DNA from: JBBSDP01 sp963754335
Lineage (GTDB): Bacteria > Planctomycetota > Phycisphaerae > Tepidisphaerales > Tepidisphaeraceae
Assembly (NCBI GenBank): GCA_963754335.1
Contig: CAVWFQ010000004.1
Coordinates: 1-64,000 of the forward strand
Reading direction: 5' to 3'
Length of the DNA: 64,000 bases
Shown: positions 19,958-29,841 of the stretch, one piece after another
Layout: the number at the start of each line of letters is the position of its first letter
How positions within the stretch are numbered: the stretch's first letter is position 1
Translations under genes and position numbers: made by a program
Notes under the pieces: model-generated
Databases searched by the model: none
Told to the model about the DNA's origin: nothing
Seen by the model: only the letters and a program-made list of their open reading frames with translations

Positions 19958-20059
19958 GAGACACCCGGGCGTATAATAGCCGCAACCAACGCGGAACGTC
20001 TCAATCGGTCGCGCATGATGACAGTTGATAAAACGTTTCACTGGCACGCGTAAAACCAT

Positions 20060-20166
20060 CCCCCCTCTCTCCGTACTCGGGGAGAGGGCGGGGGTGAGGG
20101 TCCGGATTGCAATTCGCTGCGAATCGCCCTCACCCCAACCCTCTCCCAGAGTACTGGGAGAGGGGG
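20060..20166. repeat. nested palindrome, ccctctccc/gggagaggg family
   Basis: Arms of about 40 bases (20060-20100 and 20127-20166) pair with few mismatches. Each arm also contains its own small hairpin around gtact. It lies in a divergent promoter region, 25 bases upstream of the metallopeptidase start. The same family occurs at 50571-50675 and, from general knowledge, in many other GC-rich bacterial genomes. Confidence 0.9.
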
Positions 20167-20190
20167 CAAGCACAGTGCAGAGGTCAATGC

Positions 20191-22785
20191 ATGTTCATTT
20201 CACGGCTCACCCTTTCCGCCTTGATGGTCGCGGCGACGGCTTCGATCGGCCGGGCCGATCCGAACGATATCGTTCACCAAACGGCTCCCCAGAAGTGGAT
20301 TGACGCGCTTTTGCCGGAGTCGCTTCCCGATCTGCATTACCCGGCGTACTTCAACGATCTTGACAAGGCGACCGCCCAATGGTTTCACGGCGGATACAAG
20401 CTGTCGCTGGTCACCCTTGCCCGGGTTCAACCGAAGACGCCTCAGGAAACCGCCTCCGCCGCCCTGATCAGGGCGCTCGCTGGCGGCGCTGGGTCGCGAG
20501 AAGGAATCGATCGCCGCATTGTCCGATCCGGCCGTCGCGGATGATCCGCGCATTCAACTCGAGCGGGCGCAGGTTCAGGCGGCCATGGGGCAGCTCGATG
20601 ACGCGCTGGCGACGCTTCGCGGTCATCTCAAGGCCCATCCCGATTCGATGGGGGGACATTACCTGCTGGGATTGATCAGCGAGCAGTCCGGCGACGTGCC
20701 CGCCGCCCGCGATGCGTACGGGTGGTTTGTCGCCGAGCCGCAAAAGTATCTGGAGAAGTGGGAGACGCACGACAAGGGGCCGTTCGACAACGCCGAGGAC
20801 GTGACCTGGATGGGCCGGGCGATCGATCGCTGGGCCGCCCTCACGCAGGCCTATCGGGACAATACGAATCTGCACAAAACGATTCTCAGCATTTTCGTGA
20901 AGGCGTACGACGCGATCGATCGGGAATACTGGCCGGCCCATGTGGCGGCGGGCGAGTATTTCATGTCGCACGATCAGAAGAAGGAGGCGGAAGAGGAACT
21001 GATGGCCGCCCTCCAGGCCAATTCCAATGACGCCCGGACCTACAAATTGCTGGGCGAACTTCACCTGGAGACGTTTGATTTCGACACGGTGGACAAAGCC
21101 ATCGCAGCCATCCGCAACGTGAATCCCAATTCGATCGACGGTGATTTGCTCGAGGCGCGCAATCTGCTTCTGCAGCGCCGGCCGCTCGATGCTGAAACGC
21201 CCGTCAAACGCGCCTTGCAGCAACAGCCAAAGAACATCGAAGCGCTCGGACTTCTGGCTGCGGTCAATGCGCTGCAGCTCGACGACGACAAGACCGCCGA
21301 GGTGCTGCGCCAGGTGGATCAGCTCGATCCGCACAATGCATCGGCCTATTTCGAAGTGGCGCAGCAGCTCGGCGCAATGCGGCAATACCCTCGGTCGGCG
21401 GAGAAATACAAAGTCGCCATCGCCCGCGCCGCCCTGGTGGACCGCTCTGCAGAACGGGCTTGGGCTCCTCTATACGCAGAGCGGCGATGAGGACCTGGCC
21501 CATGCGGTCCTCAATGACGCCCACAAGCTCGATCCGTTCAATCTCGCTACGACCAATTATCTGCGCCTGCTCGACATGATGGACGGCTTTTCCCGCAAGG
21601 AGTCGGCTCATTTCGTCGTCATCTATGACCCGAAAACCGATCCGGTCATTCCCGAATATTTCAGCGACTATCTGGAAAGCGTCCACGCCGAGCTTTGCGC
21701 TTATTTTCATTACACGCCGACGGTGAAGACTTTTATCGAGGTCTTTCCCACGCATGCGGGATTTTCAGTGCGGACGACGGGATCGCCGTGGATTGGGACG
21801 GTAGGGGCAAGCACCGGGCGCGTGATCGCGCTGGTCGCCCCGCGCCGGCGAGAACACGATGGGGCCGTTCAACTGGTCGCAGGTGCTTCGTCACGAGTAC
21901 ACCCACACCATCACTCTCGGCGAGACTGACAATCGCATCCAGCATTGGATGACCGAAGGCCTGGCCGTTTCCCAGGAACGAGCGCCCATGCGATGGGAAT
22001 GGGTGCCGATGCTCTACAATGCGGTGAAGAAGCACGAACTCTTCCCGCTCGACAAGCTCACCTGGGGATTTGTGCGGCCCAAGCGCCCGATCGACCGGCA
22101 GCTCGCCTACGCCGAATCGTATTGGATCTGCAAATACGTGGAAGACACCTACGGCCACGAAGCGATCCTGAGAATGCTGGAGGATTTCCGAAAAGCCGAA
22201 CGGCAGGAGGAAGCCTTCCCCAAGGAAACCGGCCGCTCCATGGACCAATTCCAGACCGAGTTTTATGCCTGGTGCGAGCAGCAGATTTCCAAGTGGGGCT
22301 ACGACGAAACGACGAGCAAGCAATACGCCGTCTTTCGCGATCAGGCGGAAGCGCTGATGCAGGCGCGGCAATATGCCGAAGCCGCCAAAGTCTGGGAAAA
22401 GATCGCCGCGATTCGTCCGGTCGATGCGCTGCCGCACCAGCGGCTGGCGGGGATTTACCTGACGAAGGACTGCCGCAACAACGACAAGGCGATCGAGCAT
22501 CTATCCGTGCTGGCCAAGGTCGACATCAAGGACAACCGCTACGACAAGCGCATCGCGAGACTGTATCGAGACATCGGCAAAATGGACGATGCCGCCAAGT
22601 GGGCCCTCGAAGGGGTTTACATCGATCCGTATGACATGTCGGCTCACGAGTTGCTCGCCGAGATCGATGAGAAAAATAATAACGTCGCGGGGGTTGAGCG
22701 GGAAAAGCGGGTGATTGGGGAGCTCAATCAGTTGAAGGCGGCGCAGGAGAATGGGGAGAAGCCGACCGCGCCGGCAGGGCAGTGA
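20191..22785 (+). CDS. exported TPR protein with HEYTH metallopeptidase domain (three frameshifts)
   Basis: A roughly 865-residue protein. The signal peptide is MFISRLTLSALMVAATASIGRAD. TPR-like helix pairs fill the first 500 residues (for example LERAQVQAAMGQLDDALATL). A gluzincin zinc site follows: HEYTH, then WMTEGLAVSQE about 19 residues later with the third ligand Glu. This fits the peptidase MA-like families. A C-terminal TPR block ends the protein. Frame breaks near 20485, 21452 and 21855 are each net +1 or -2; at the last, ccgcgccggcgag should probably be ccgcgcgccggcgag, giving PRAGENTMGPFNW. Restoring all three gives one continuous domain architecture. Substrate unknown; it acts outside the cytoplasm. 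Confidence 0.82.
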
Positions 22786-22808
22786 TGAAAACCGTGTGCC
22801 GTTCTCGA

Positions 22809-22899
22809 ACGCCCGGTGTGCTTGCACGCCGGGTTCTGGGATCGCTCTTGCTCCTTACGTCTTACGACCATAGACCCGGCGTGCAAGCGCGCCGGGCGT
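22809..22899. repeat. cccggcgtgc inverted repeat between convergent genes
   Basis: Arms 22809-22836 and 22873-22899 (acgcccgg...ttgcacgccgggttc and its near complement) pair over about 27 bases with a few mismatches. Each arm has a smaller hairpin. It begins 24 bases after the metallopeptidase stop and lies 62 bases from the DUF5615 stop, so it could act as a bidirectional terminator. Confidence 0.85.
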
Positions 22900-22960
22900 T
22901 GAAAGATGTTGCAGGCGCGAAGCCGCGAATGTCGCATGGCGCAATCGGGCAGGTGCCGAA

Positions 22961-23308
22961 TCAGATGTATCGGAGTTGGTCTCGCATCTCGTCGACCGTG
23001 ACCTGATCCAACAGGCGGAGCAGCCGCTGCAGAATATCGTGTGGCTTTCGACGGACTACGATGATGATGCCTGAATGTGATTGACCGTTGGCGATGTAAA
23101 GTTGGGCCAGCCGTTCAAAATCAACGCGATTGTGGGTCAGGATTGCGCGGCCTTGTTCGGTCGCGAACGCGAGCTGTGCCTCGTCGCTGCTTCCATTTTG
23201 CGAGGCTTCGTGGGTTGTTAAGACGTCGAATCCGCGTGATTGCAACAGCTTCGATAGGAGCGAACTGACATCCTCGTCAAAATAGAGAATGACAAAAATT
23301 CCGCTCAT
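22961..23308 (-). CDS. DUF5615 PIN-like protein
   Basis: A 115-residue protein of the DUF5615 family, a PIN-like fold suspected of being the nuclease part of toxin-antitoxin pairs. ILYFDEDVSS supplies the first acidic cluster, THEASQNGSSDEAQLAFA the second, and ILTHNRVDF the third. The start overlaps the DUF433 stop by four bases (ATGA), so translation is coupled. Confidence 0.85.
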   Translation of the reverse strand: MSGIFVILYFDEDVSSLLSKLLQSRGFDVLTTHEASQNGSSDEAQLAFATEQGRAILTHNRVDFERLAQLYIANGQSHSGIIIVVRRKPHDILQRLLRLLDQVTVDEMRDQLRYI

Positions 23309-23586
23309 TTCTCGTTGGGTCGATCGTCGAGGAGGTGGGGCGGGATCCGATTGCGTTCGATGTATCCGGCGATTTCCGCTTGGTTGTCACTGAAGAAACT
23401 GAGCGCGTCAAAAATTTGGGCGAGAGTCAAATGCGGGAGATGGGTCGGGATCTCTTCGGGCGTAACGCCTAATCGCCATAACTCAACCACCGCGCGAACC
23501 GGCGTGCGTGTGCCGTCAATTACTGGTTCGCCGCCAAGGATGTCCGGCTTGCGAATGACGTAGCGATGTAGTGTGGATGGGTTCAT
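23305..23586 (-). CDS. DUF433 protein (probable antitoxin partner)
   Basis: A 93-residue DUF433 protein. The family core ILGGEPVIDGTRTPVRAVVELWRLG is followed by PHLTLAQIFDALSFF; this is a winged-helix-like fold often found next to DUF5615 as a presumed antitoxin/DNA-binding partner. Coupled by a four-base overlap to the DUF5615 gene. Reading frame intact. Confidence 0.88.
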   Translation of the reverse strand: MNPSTLHRYVIRKPDILGGEPVIDGTRTPVRAVVELWRLGVTPEEIPTHLPHLTLAQIFDALSFFSDNQAEIAGYIERNRIPPHLLDDRPNEK

Positions 23587-23670
23587 GACAACTGTCTTAT
23601 TGTACGACTTCTCGTCGTTCCATGCGATGAGTATCTACCCTCTTTATCCCGGTCGCTCTATTATCCACTT

Positions 23671-23850
23671 ATGCGTTTCACCAAGATGCACGGCATCGGC
23701 AACGAGTACGTCTACGTCAACGGCTTTGCCGAGACGGTCGCCGACCCGGTCGCCGTTGCGAAGAAAGTGGCTGACCGGCACTTCGGAATCGGCGATGACG
23801 GTTTGATCCTCGTCCTGCCGACCGACAAAGCTGATGTGCGAATGCGTTAA
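23671..23850 (+). pseudogene. truncated dapF N-terminal copy (59 codons)
   Basis: The 59-residue frame MRFTKMHGIGNEYVYVNGF...KADVRMR closely parallels the first 59 codons of the intact dapF at 27086, with nucleotide differences scattered throughout. It then hits a stop exactly where the intact protein goes on with MFNADGSESEMCGNG. Neither catalytic Cys is included, so no epimerase can be made. It is in direct orientation 3.4 kb upstream of dapF. Confidence 0.85.
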
Positions 23851-24021
23851 TTGACCCCTACTCACTTATCTTGCGGTCAAATCGCGGCAAGGTTATGCTT
23901 TGTCCGACTTTTCCGCTCCATCAGAAGCGGGTCGGCGTGAGCATCCCGAAATGGGGCAGTCTGATTTACGCGGGGGTCAAATCGCTCAATCGAACTGGAG
24001 CCGCCTGTTTGGAGGAAGGTT

Positions 24022-26889
24022 ATGGGCGTTGGAAGACGGAAGGCAATCAGCAATCAATTCTTGCTCTTATCTACGGCGGTGATGCTCGCAACATTTTGCA
24101 GAGCTTGTCCCGCCGAGGATGCCACTGCGCTTTACGCAAAAGGTTTTGGCGATCGCGACGCCGAAGTGCGTGCAGCCCATAGCCCGACGCAAACTACCGC
24201 TTTCGCCCATGAACTCCTCGATTCGGCCGACCAAGTCAAAGACGATCCGGCTTACCAGGAAGTGCTCATCAACAAGGCCTATGAAATTGGAATGCTTTAT
24301 CCGGACGGGCTGGGTACCGCTGTCGAGGCGATGGAAAAACTGATCCGACTGCATCCGGACGAGAAAGACGCTGCAGATCAAAAGCTGTTGGCGGCGATGG
24401 CAAAACAATGCCATGCGCCGACACCCGCGCAACGACGATCCGCCACTGACGAATATGTCGCCAAGGTTCTGGAGATCGCCGATGACTTGGCGGCGGGCGG
24501 CAAGTACGAAGCGGCCTCCCTGATGTGTGCTAAAGCGAAACCAACTGCCGAAGCGTTTCAGCAGGCGCGCGTTGATCTTGCGGCCGGGTTGCAACGGATC
24601 AGGGAGGAGCAAGGTTTAGTCCGGCACGCGCAGGAGCTAAAAGCCTCGCTCGCGGCATCGCCGAGCAACCGCGCCGCAGCAAGGGAACTTGTGCAGTTGC
24701 TCGTCCTTGATCGTGACGATCCCGAACAGGCAATGCCCTGGATTGAAGCAACCGAGGATGCGAGTCTGAAACATGCAATGCCGCTGGCGACACGCGACCT
24801 CGCCGAGCTTTCGGAGGCCGAGTCGCTCGAACTGGCGGACTGGTATCATGCACAGGCGCGCAAATCGGAGCGGCGCGCTTCGTATACGGCTTGGACACGC
24901 TCCAAGGCGGCTTATCAGCACTTCCTGGAGCTTCACACCCGCGAAGACGCGGACCGCCTCAACGCACGCCGGGCCATCGACGACGCGAACTCCGCCTTAT
25001 CCAAGCTGCCGCCCTCTGCGTCGAGCGAGCGAATCGTGAATCTGATCGCATCAGTTGATATCGAAAAAGATATCATTCGCGGATGGGGACACCTGGCTCG
25101 CAAGAACGGCGGACTGACCTATGATGGCGCATGGAGTGACGGGCAGTACATCATCGCGTTTCGAACTCCTTACCATCCCGCCGCAGAATATGATCTGCGC
25201 ATGACGTTTGTGAAGCCCCAGGACCGGGGAAATCTCCAGTTGATCATGGCTCACGGCGAGAACAGGTTTCTGGCTGAAGTGGATTTTGGCGACAGCCACG
25301 AATGCAAAATCGAGGGGTGGACGGATGATAAGGCGGTCCATACCGCCCAGGCCATCAGTCTCGGCGATCCACATCGCCTTGTTGTACAGGTCCGCCGGAG
25401 TGTGGTCAGCATGTACATTGACGATAAGCTGGTCAGCCGGCGCCGGACCGACAAAGAGTACAACGGCCTTCCTTGGTGGGTCTATGCCGGCGACGGAAAC
25501 CTCGGTCTTTCCGCCGCCTTCGAAATCGAAATTCAATCGATGGATGTGGTCGAGGTGCGGGGGCGCGGACACTTCGGCCGGTCAAGCACGTTTGGAGTGG
25601 TTCCCAGCTTGTCCGCACCGCCGCCAAACGACAGGCCACGCCGCATTGTAGATTTGATGCCGCTGATCGATCCAAAAAATGCGGTCAAAGGTACATGGAC
25701 GCGCAAAGGAGACGAGCTGCTATCCGACGGCTCGCCGGTTGCCCGGTTAGAGATCAGTTATGCCCCTCCGGAGGAATACGATTTCCGGGTGGATTTCACT
25801 CGTACGGAAGATTTGCAGGACATCATCCTGTTCGCGTCCCACGCAAGCCATGATTTTAGCTTAATGGTGGGCGGCTTTGGCAACAGCGTATGCGGTCTGG
25901 GTAATATCAACGGCCAGTCGCCCGAGGCGAATCCGACGACGGTGCGAGGCCCGGCTATTATTCGCAACGGCCGCAAGTATTCAGCAGTCGTCTATGTGCG
26001 GAAGGACTACGTCGCTGCGTCAATCAACGGAAAGTTGATCGCGAAATACAAGACCGATTTTTCGGACATGAGTCCCTTAGGCCCCTGGACGATCAGGACC
26101 GGGATTCTTGGCGTCGGCACGCACTTTAGCTCAACCGTTTTCCACTCGATCCAAATTGCCGAAATCACGGGTGAAGGAAAATCGACTGAGCCTGGGCGTG
26201 AAGTACGGACGCTTCCGATTCCCAAAGAACAGATCAGCTCGGGAAAAAATCCTCTCACTGTGGATAAGCCGGCGGGTCCGCGCACGCCATCGCCGAATCC
26301 CCGGGTCGAGGGCGGCTCGGAACCAAGGCACGTCATCAACTTATTGCCGTTTATCAAGCCTTCGGAGGCGAAGAGAGGTTTCTGGGAAATGCGAAGTGGC
26401 GAACTAATCGATAATACGCCGGATGGTCCGGCCAATGTCCGAATCGAATACTCGCCGCCCGAAGAGTACGATTTTCGAATTGAGTTTACGGTGATGAAGG
26501 GAAGTACTCTGATTCAGATGTTGTCGCACGCGCAACGCAATTTTATGTGGGTTTCCGGGGCTAGATGTGGCTTTGACTTGATCGATGGCCGTGACTGCCA
26601 GACGAATGCTACGCGCGTCGATCGGCCGGACCTGTTCACCGCCGGCGTTCACCATGTGGGCGTCGTTCAAGTTCGACGCGACGGGATCACGACGCTAATT
26701 GATGGGAAACAAATTAGTGATTACAAGACCGATTATAGCCACTTTGCCATGGACGACGGATGGAATGTTGGCGACAAGTGTCTTGGTCTTGGATCGTGGG
26801 CGTCCTGCATCACTTTCCACGGAATCGACCTTGCGGAGGTAACCGGCCATGGCAGCCCGATCACCGGGCAAAAGAGCGCTGGTAAGTAG
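24022..26889 (+). CDS. large exported protein with three jelly-roll-like repeats
   Basis: A 955-residue protein with a strong ribosome site (ggaggaaggtt) and an N-terminal hydrophobic segment (FLLLSTAVMLATFCRAC) that is a signal peptide, possibly with a Cys as lipobox. Residues about 40-330 are alpha-helical. Three homologous beta domains of about 170 residues follow near residues 345-510, 550-710 and 765-930; each opens with a (I/V)(V/I)(D/N)L(M/L)P-like motif, then the conserved PPEEYDFR (or PAAEYDLR) block and a V(Y/V)V(R/Q)(R/K)D strand. The repeats resemble the DUF1080/concanavalin-like sugar-binding folds abundant in planctomycetes. Function is unknown; binding to polysaccharide is a guess. 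Frame intact. Confidence 0.75.
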   Translation: MGVGRRKAISNQFLLLSTAVMLATFCRACPAEDATALYAKGFGDRDAEVRAAHSPTQTTAFAHELLDSADQVKDDPAYQEVLINKAYEIGMLYPDGLGTAVEAMEKLIRLHPDEKDAADQKLLAAMAKQCHAPTPAQRRSATDEYVAKVLEIADDLAAGGKYEAASLMCAKAKPTAEAFQQARVDLAAGLQRIREEQGLVRHAQELKASLAASPSNRAAARELVQLLVLDRDDPEQAMPWIEATEDASLKHAMPLATRDLAELSEAESLELADWYHAQARKSERRASYTAWTRSKAAYQHFLELHTREDADRLNARRAIDDANSALSKLPPSASSERIVNLIASVDIEKDIIRGWGHLARKNGGLTYDGAWSDGQYIIAFRTPYHPAAEYDLRMTFVKPQDRGNLQLIMAHGENRFLAEVDFGDSHECKIEGWTDDKAVHTAQAISLGDPHRLVVQVRRSVVSMYIDDKLVSRRRTDKEYNGLPWWVYAGDGNLGLSAAFEIEIQSMDVVEVRGRGHFGRSSTFGVVPSLSAPPPNDRPRRIVDLMPLIDPKNAVKGTWTRKGDELLSDGSPVARLEISYAPPEEYDFRVDFTRTEDLQDIILFASHASHDFSLMVGGFGNSVCGLGNINGQSPEANPTTVRGPAIIRNGRKYSAVVYVRKDYVAASINGKLIAKYKTDFSDMSPLGPWTIRTGILGVGTHFSSTVFHSIQIAEITGEGKSTEPGREVRTLPIPKEQISSGKNPLTVDKPAGPRTPSPNPRVEGGSEPRHVINLLPFIKPSEAKRGFWEMRSGELIDNTPDGPANVRIEYSPPEEYDFRIEFTVMKGSTLIQMLSHAQRNFMWVSGARCGFDLIDGRDCQTNATRVDRPDLFTAGVHHVGVVQVRRDGITTLIDGKQISDYKTDYSHFAMDDGWNVGDKCLGLGSWASCITFHGIDLAEVTGHGSPITGQKSAGK

Positions 26890-27085
26890 CAAGTGTTTCG
26901 CCTCCCAAAATTTAGATCGCGTGCTGGCGCTTTTCTGAGAGTTGCCAGCAGGCAGGAAAGGGTTAATCAGCGACCGATTTGTGGCGCATGACTCTATCCG
27001 AAGGCAAGGATAATTCTGGGGTTCACTTAAGCCTGAAGCGCAACCCCGCGATTTTTTATAATGATCTTCGCTATATTGAGTTCAC

Positions 27086-27940
27086 ATGCGTTTCACCAAG
27101 ATGCACGGCATCGGCAACGACTACGTCTACGTCAACGGCTTTACCGAGACGATGGCTGACCCCGTCGCCGTTGCGAAAAAAATCTCAGACCGGCATTTCG
27201 GCATCGGCGGCGATGGCTTGATCCTGATCCTGCCGTCCGACAAGGCTGACGTGCGCATGCGGATGTTCAACGCCGACGGAAGCGAATCGGAAATGTGCGG
27301 CAATGGCGTTCGCTGTGTCGCCAAATATGCCTATGACCATGGCCTGACCAAAAATAATCCCATGCGCGTCGAGACCGGGCGCGGCGTCTTGTCGCTTACT
27401 TTGTCGTTCGACCGGAATAACAAAGTTGAGAACGTCACGGTCAATATGGGCGAGCCAATCCTTCCCCTGGCCGACATTCCGGTCGATCGCGAAAAGCTAA
27501 TCGGAGCATCGCGTGAGCATGAATATCGTTTGTCCATCGCTCAGCAAGACGACCCAATGGACGCGACGTTTGTCTCGATGGGCAATCCGCACGCCGTCAT
27601 CTACACCCCGAATGTCGACGCTGTCGATCTGAGCCGGATCGGACCGGCGGTCGAGCACCACAAAGCGTTTCCCCGGCGGATCAATGCGCACTGGGTTCAG
27701 GTTCATTCGCCGGGCGAGGTGACGATGCGAACGTGGGAGCGCGGCAGCGGGATCACGCTGGCCTGCGGAACGGGCGCGTGCGCGGTTTGCGTCGCCGGGG
27801 TTGTCACCGGCAGAACCGCGCGAACACTCCTCGCCCATCTGCCCGGCGGTGATCTCCGTCTGGAATGGCGCGAATCGGATAACAATGTTTATATGACCGG
27901 CTCCGCGACGGAAGTTTTTAGCGGGGAGTGGAACGGCTGA
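27086..27940 (+). CDS. dapF: diaminopimelate epimerase
   Basis: A 284-residue DapF converting LL- to meso-diaminopimelate for lysine and peptidoglycan. Both catalytic cysteines are present: EMCGNGVRC and ACGTGACAVC. The N-terminal FTKMHGIGNDYVYV matches the family. No clear ribosome site precedes the ATG. A gag...tagga palindrome follows the stop by 15 bases. It has an old truncated twin at 23671. Confidence 0.96.
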   Translation: MRFTKMHGIGNDYVYVNGFTETMADPVAVAKKISDRHFGIGGDGLILILPSDKADVRMRMFNADGSESEMCGNGVRCVAKYAYDHGLTKNNPMRVETGRGVLSLTLSFDRNNKVENVTVNMGEPILPLADIPVDREKLIGASREHEYRLSIAQQDDPMDATFVSMGNPHAVIYTPNVDAVDLSRIGPAVEHHKAFPRRINAHWVQVHSPGEVTMRTWERGSGITLACGTGACAVCVAGVVTGRTARTLLAHLPGGDLRLEWRESDNNVYMTGSATEVFSGEWNG

Positions 27941-27954
27941 AACGTTTCCTCTTT

Positions 27955-28040
27955 TCCTACTCTTACTCCTACTCATACTCTTACTCGAATTCCGCTTCGC
28001 ATAAAGACGAGTAGGAGTAGGAGTAAGAGTAGGAGTAGGA
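27955..28040. repeat. 33-bp-arm inverted repeat of tactc/gagta words (second copy)
   Basis: Arms 27955-27987 and 28008-28040 pair with four mismatches around a 20-base loop. Same word family as 18668-18752. The right arm ends in aggagtagga directly before an ATG at 28042, so it could double as a ribosome site for the nitroreductase. Confidence 0.93.
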
Positions 28041-28077
28041 AATGATGGCGGCATTCCAATTGAAAGGCAATCCAATG

Positions 28078-28677
28078 CGACGTCCCATCGAATCGGCGTA
28101 TCCGATCAACTACTTGCTCCGGCAGCGCTGGAGTCCGCGCACGTTCTCGGATCGGAACGTCGAGCCGGAAAAAATTCGCAGCGTGCTCGAAGCGGCTCGG
28201 TGGGCGGCCTCGAGTTCCAACGAGCAGCCATGGAATTTCCTCGTTGCCCTGAAAAGCGAAACAGCGGAATTCGAGAAAATGCTGAGTTGTCTGGTCGAAA
28301 AGAACCAGCAATGGGCGCGGTCCGCGCCGGTGCTGATGCTCGCGTGCGCCTCGACTGTCTCACCGCGCACCCAGAAGCCGAATCGACACGCCTATTACGA
28401 TCTGGGGCAGGCGGTGATGAGCCTGGTTGTTGAGGCAACGGCGCTGGGCTTGCACCTTCATCAGATGGCCGGCTTCAGCCCCGACAAAGCGCGGGAACTG
28501 TATGCCATCCCACACTCCGCGGACGCGGTGGCCGCCATCGCGATCGGATATGTCGGCGATCCGAATTCACTGCCTGATGAGCTGAAGTCCCGTGAGCTGA
28601 CGCCGAGCGAGCGAAAGCCACTGGGAGAATTTGTCTACGCCGGCCGGTGGGGCGAGCGGGCCTCCTTCCTGAAGTGA
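28078..28677 (+). CDS. nitroreductase family protein
   Basis: A 199-residue FMN-dependent nitroreductase-fold protein. RQRWSPRTFSDRNV, EAARWAASSSNEQPWNFLVA and GLGLHLHQMAGF-like blocks (here ALGLHLHQMAGFSPD) are typical. It should reduce nitro groups or quinones with NAD(P)H; the substrate is open. The start at 28078 fits family length and has aaagg upstream. ATG 28042, preceded by the palindrome's aggagtagga, would add 12 residues. Confidence 0.88.
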   Translation, partial: RRPIESAYPINYLLRQRWSPRTFSDRNVEPEKIRSVLEAARWAASSSNEQPWNFLVALKSETAEFEKMLSCLVEKNQQWARSAPVLMLACASTVSPRTQKPNRHAYYDLGQAVMSLVVEATALGLHLHQMAGFSPDKARELYAIPHSADAVAAIAIGYVGDPNSLPDELKSRELTPSERKPLGEFVYAGRWGERASFLK

Positions 28678-28781
28678 CCTCTTCCTGGCGCGAAATTTGC
28701 GGAATTGACCCACCCAGGCGCCGAGGCGACCGCGTGGTCCCGATCGGCGTGCTTTTTTTGACGGAGACGCAGGAGACCCGC

Positions 28782-29714
28782 ATGAAGATTCGAATCGGCT
28801 ATGACATTTCATTTCAGACGACTGCCAATTTGCCAATGAACCTGGCCTTGTACACGCACCCGTCGCGCGAGCCGCATTTGGTTTATCCCGATTTGATTCA
28901 TGTGCAGCCGGCATATGGACCGGAATTGCCGGTTCAGATCGCGCGGGATTCGTTTGGCAACAAGATCGGGCGGATCGTCTCGCCCGGCGGGCGCATTCGA
29001 ATCTGGTCCGAGAATGTCGTGCGCGACAGCGGCCGGCCCGATCCTGTTCCGCAGAATCATGCCGAAGGATTCCAGGCGCCGCCGGATCAGCTTCCGCCGG
29101 ATGTTTTGCAGTTTTTGATGTCCAGCCGATTTTGCGAAGTCGAGCTGCTTCAGGATCAGGCGTGGCAATTATTCGGTCACATCGCGCCAGGGTGGCAACG
29201 CGCCAAGGCGGTGGTGGACTGGGTACATGATTACGTCACGTTTGGATATCAATTCGCGCGTTCCACCAAAACGGCGATGGATGTATGGCATGAACGGCGC
29301 GGCGTCTGCCGCGATTTCCAGCATCTTTGCGTGACACTTCATCGCGCGCTCAATCTTCCCGCGCGATACGTCACCGGTTATCTGGGCGACATCGGTGTAC
29401 CGTTCAATCCAGCGCCGATGGACTTCTCGGCCTGGCATGAAGTCTATCTCGGCGGCCGATGGTGGGCGCTGGACGGACGCCACAATGCTCCGCGCATCGG
29501 TCGCATTCTCATGGCCACCGGACGCGATGCCGTCGATGTGGCACTGACGACGCAGTTCGGCTGCGGGTCGCTCCAGAGCTTCCAGGTTTTCACGGATGAA
29601 GTCCGTGAGAACGACAATTCTCATTTTTCGGGGAACAATATTTATCACGGCCCGCCAAACATGACGCTTTATGCGAACGGCAGCTACGCCCAGTCGTTGT
29701 CGGCTGCGGGTTAA
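28782..29714 (+). CDS. transglutaminase-like cysteine protease family protein
   Basis: A 310-residue protein. The catalytic triad is readable: Cys in RRGVCRDFQHL, His in SAWHEVYLGG and Asp in WALDGRHN. The N-terminal part is a beta-rich bacterial transglutaminase N domain. ATG 28782 follows ggagacccgc. No signal peptide, so probably cytoplasmic. Such proteins may act as proteases or peptide-modifying enzymes; the target is unknown. Confidence 0.88.
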   Translation: MKIRIGYDISFQTTANLPMNLALYTHPSREPHLVYPDLIHVQPAYGPELPVQIARDSFGNKIGRIVSPGGRIRIWSENVVRDSGRPDPVPQNHAEGFQAPPDQLPPDVLQFLMSSRFCEVELLQDQAWQLFGHIAPGWQRAKAVVDWVHDYVTFGYQFARSTKTAMDVWHERRGVCRDFQHLCVTLHRALNLPARYVTGYLGDIGVPFNPAPMDFSAWHEVYLGGRWWALDGRHNAPRIGRILMATGRDAVDVALTTQFGCGSLQSFQVFTDEVRENDNSHFSGNNIYHGPPNMTLYANGSYAQSLSAAG

Positions 29715-29841
29715 TTGAGATCGATTGTCATTGGATTTCGGCCGATCGGTCGCCAAATATCCGTTGGCCGCACCCGAACTGAAAATACCAAAGGTCGCCA
29801 AAGTTGTCGCGCGATCGGCACGGCCGTAGTATGCGGCTGTT

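Noticed and set aside
17951..20053. 700-residue plus-strand ORF
   Set aside because: It crosses ctpA, a palindrome and the aminotransferase in antisense; no recognisable domain.
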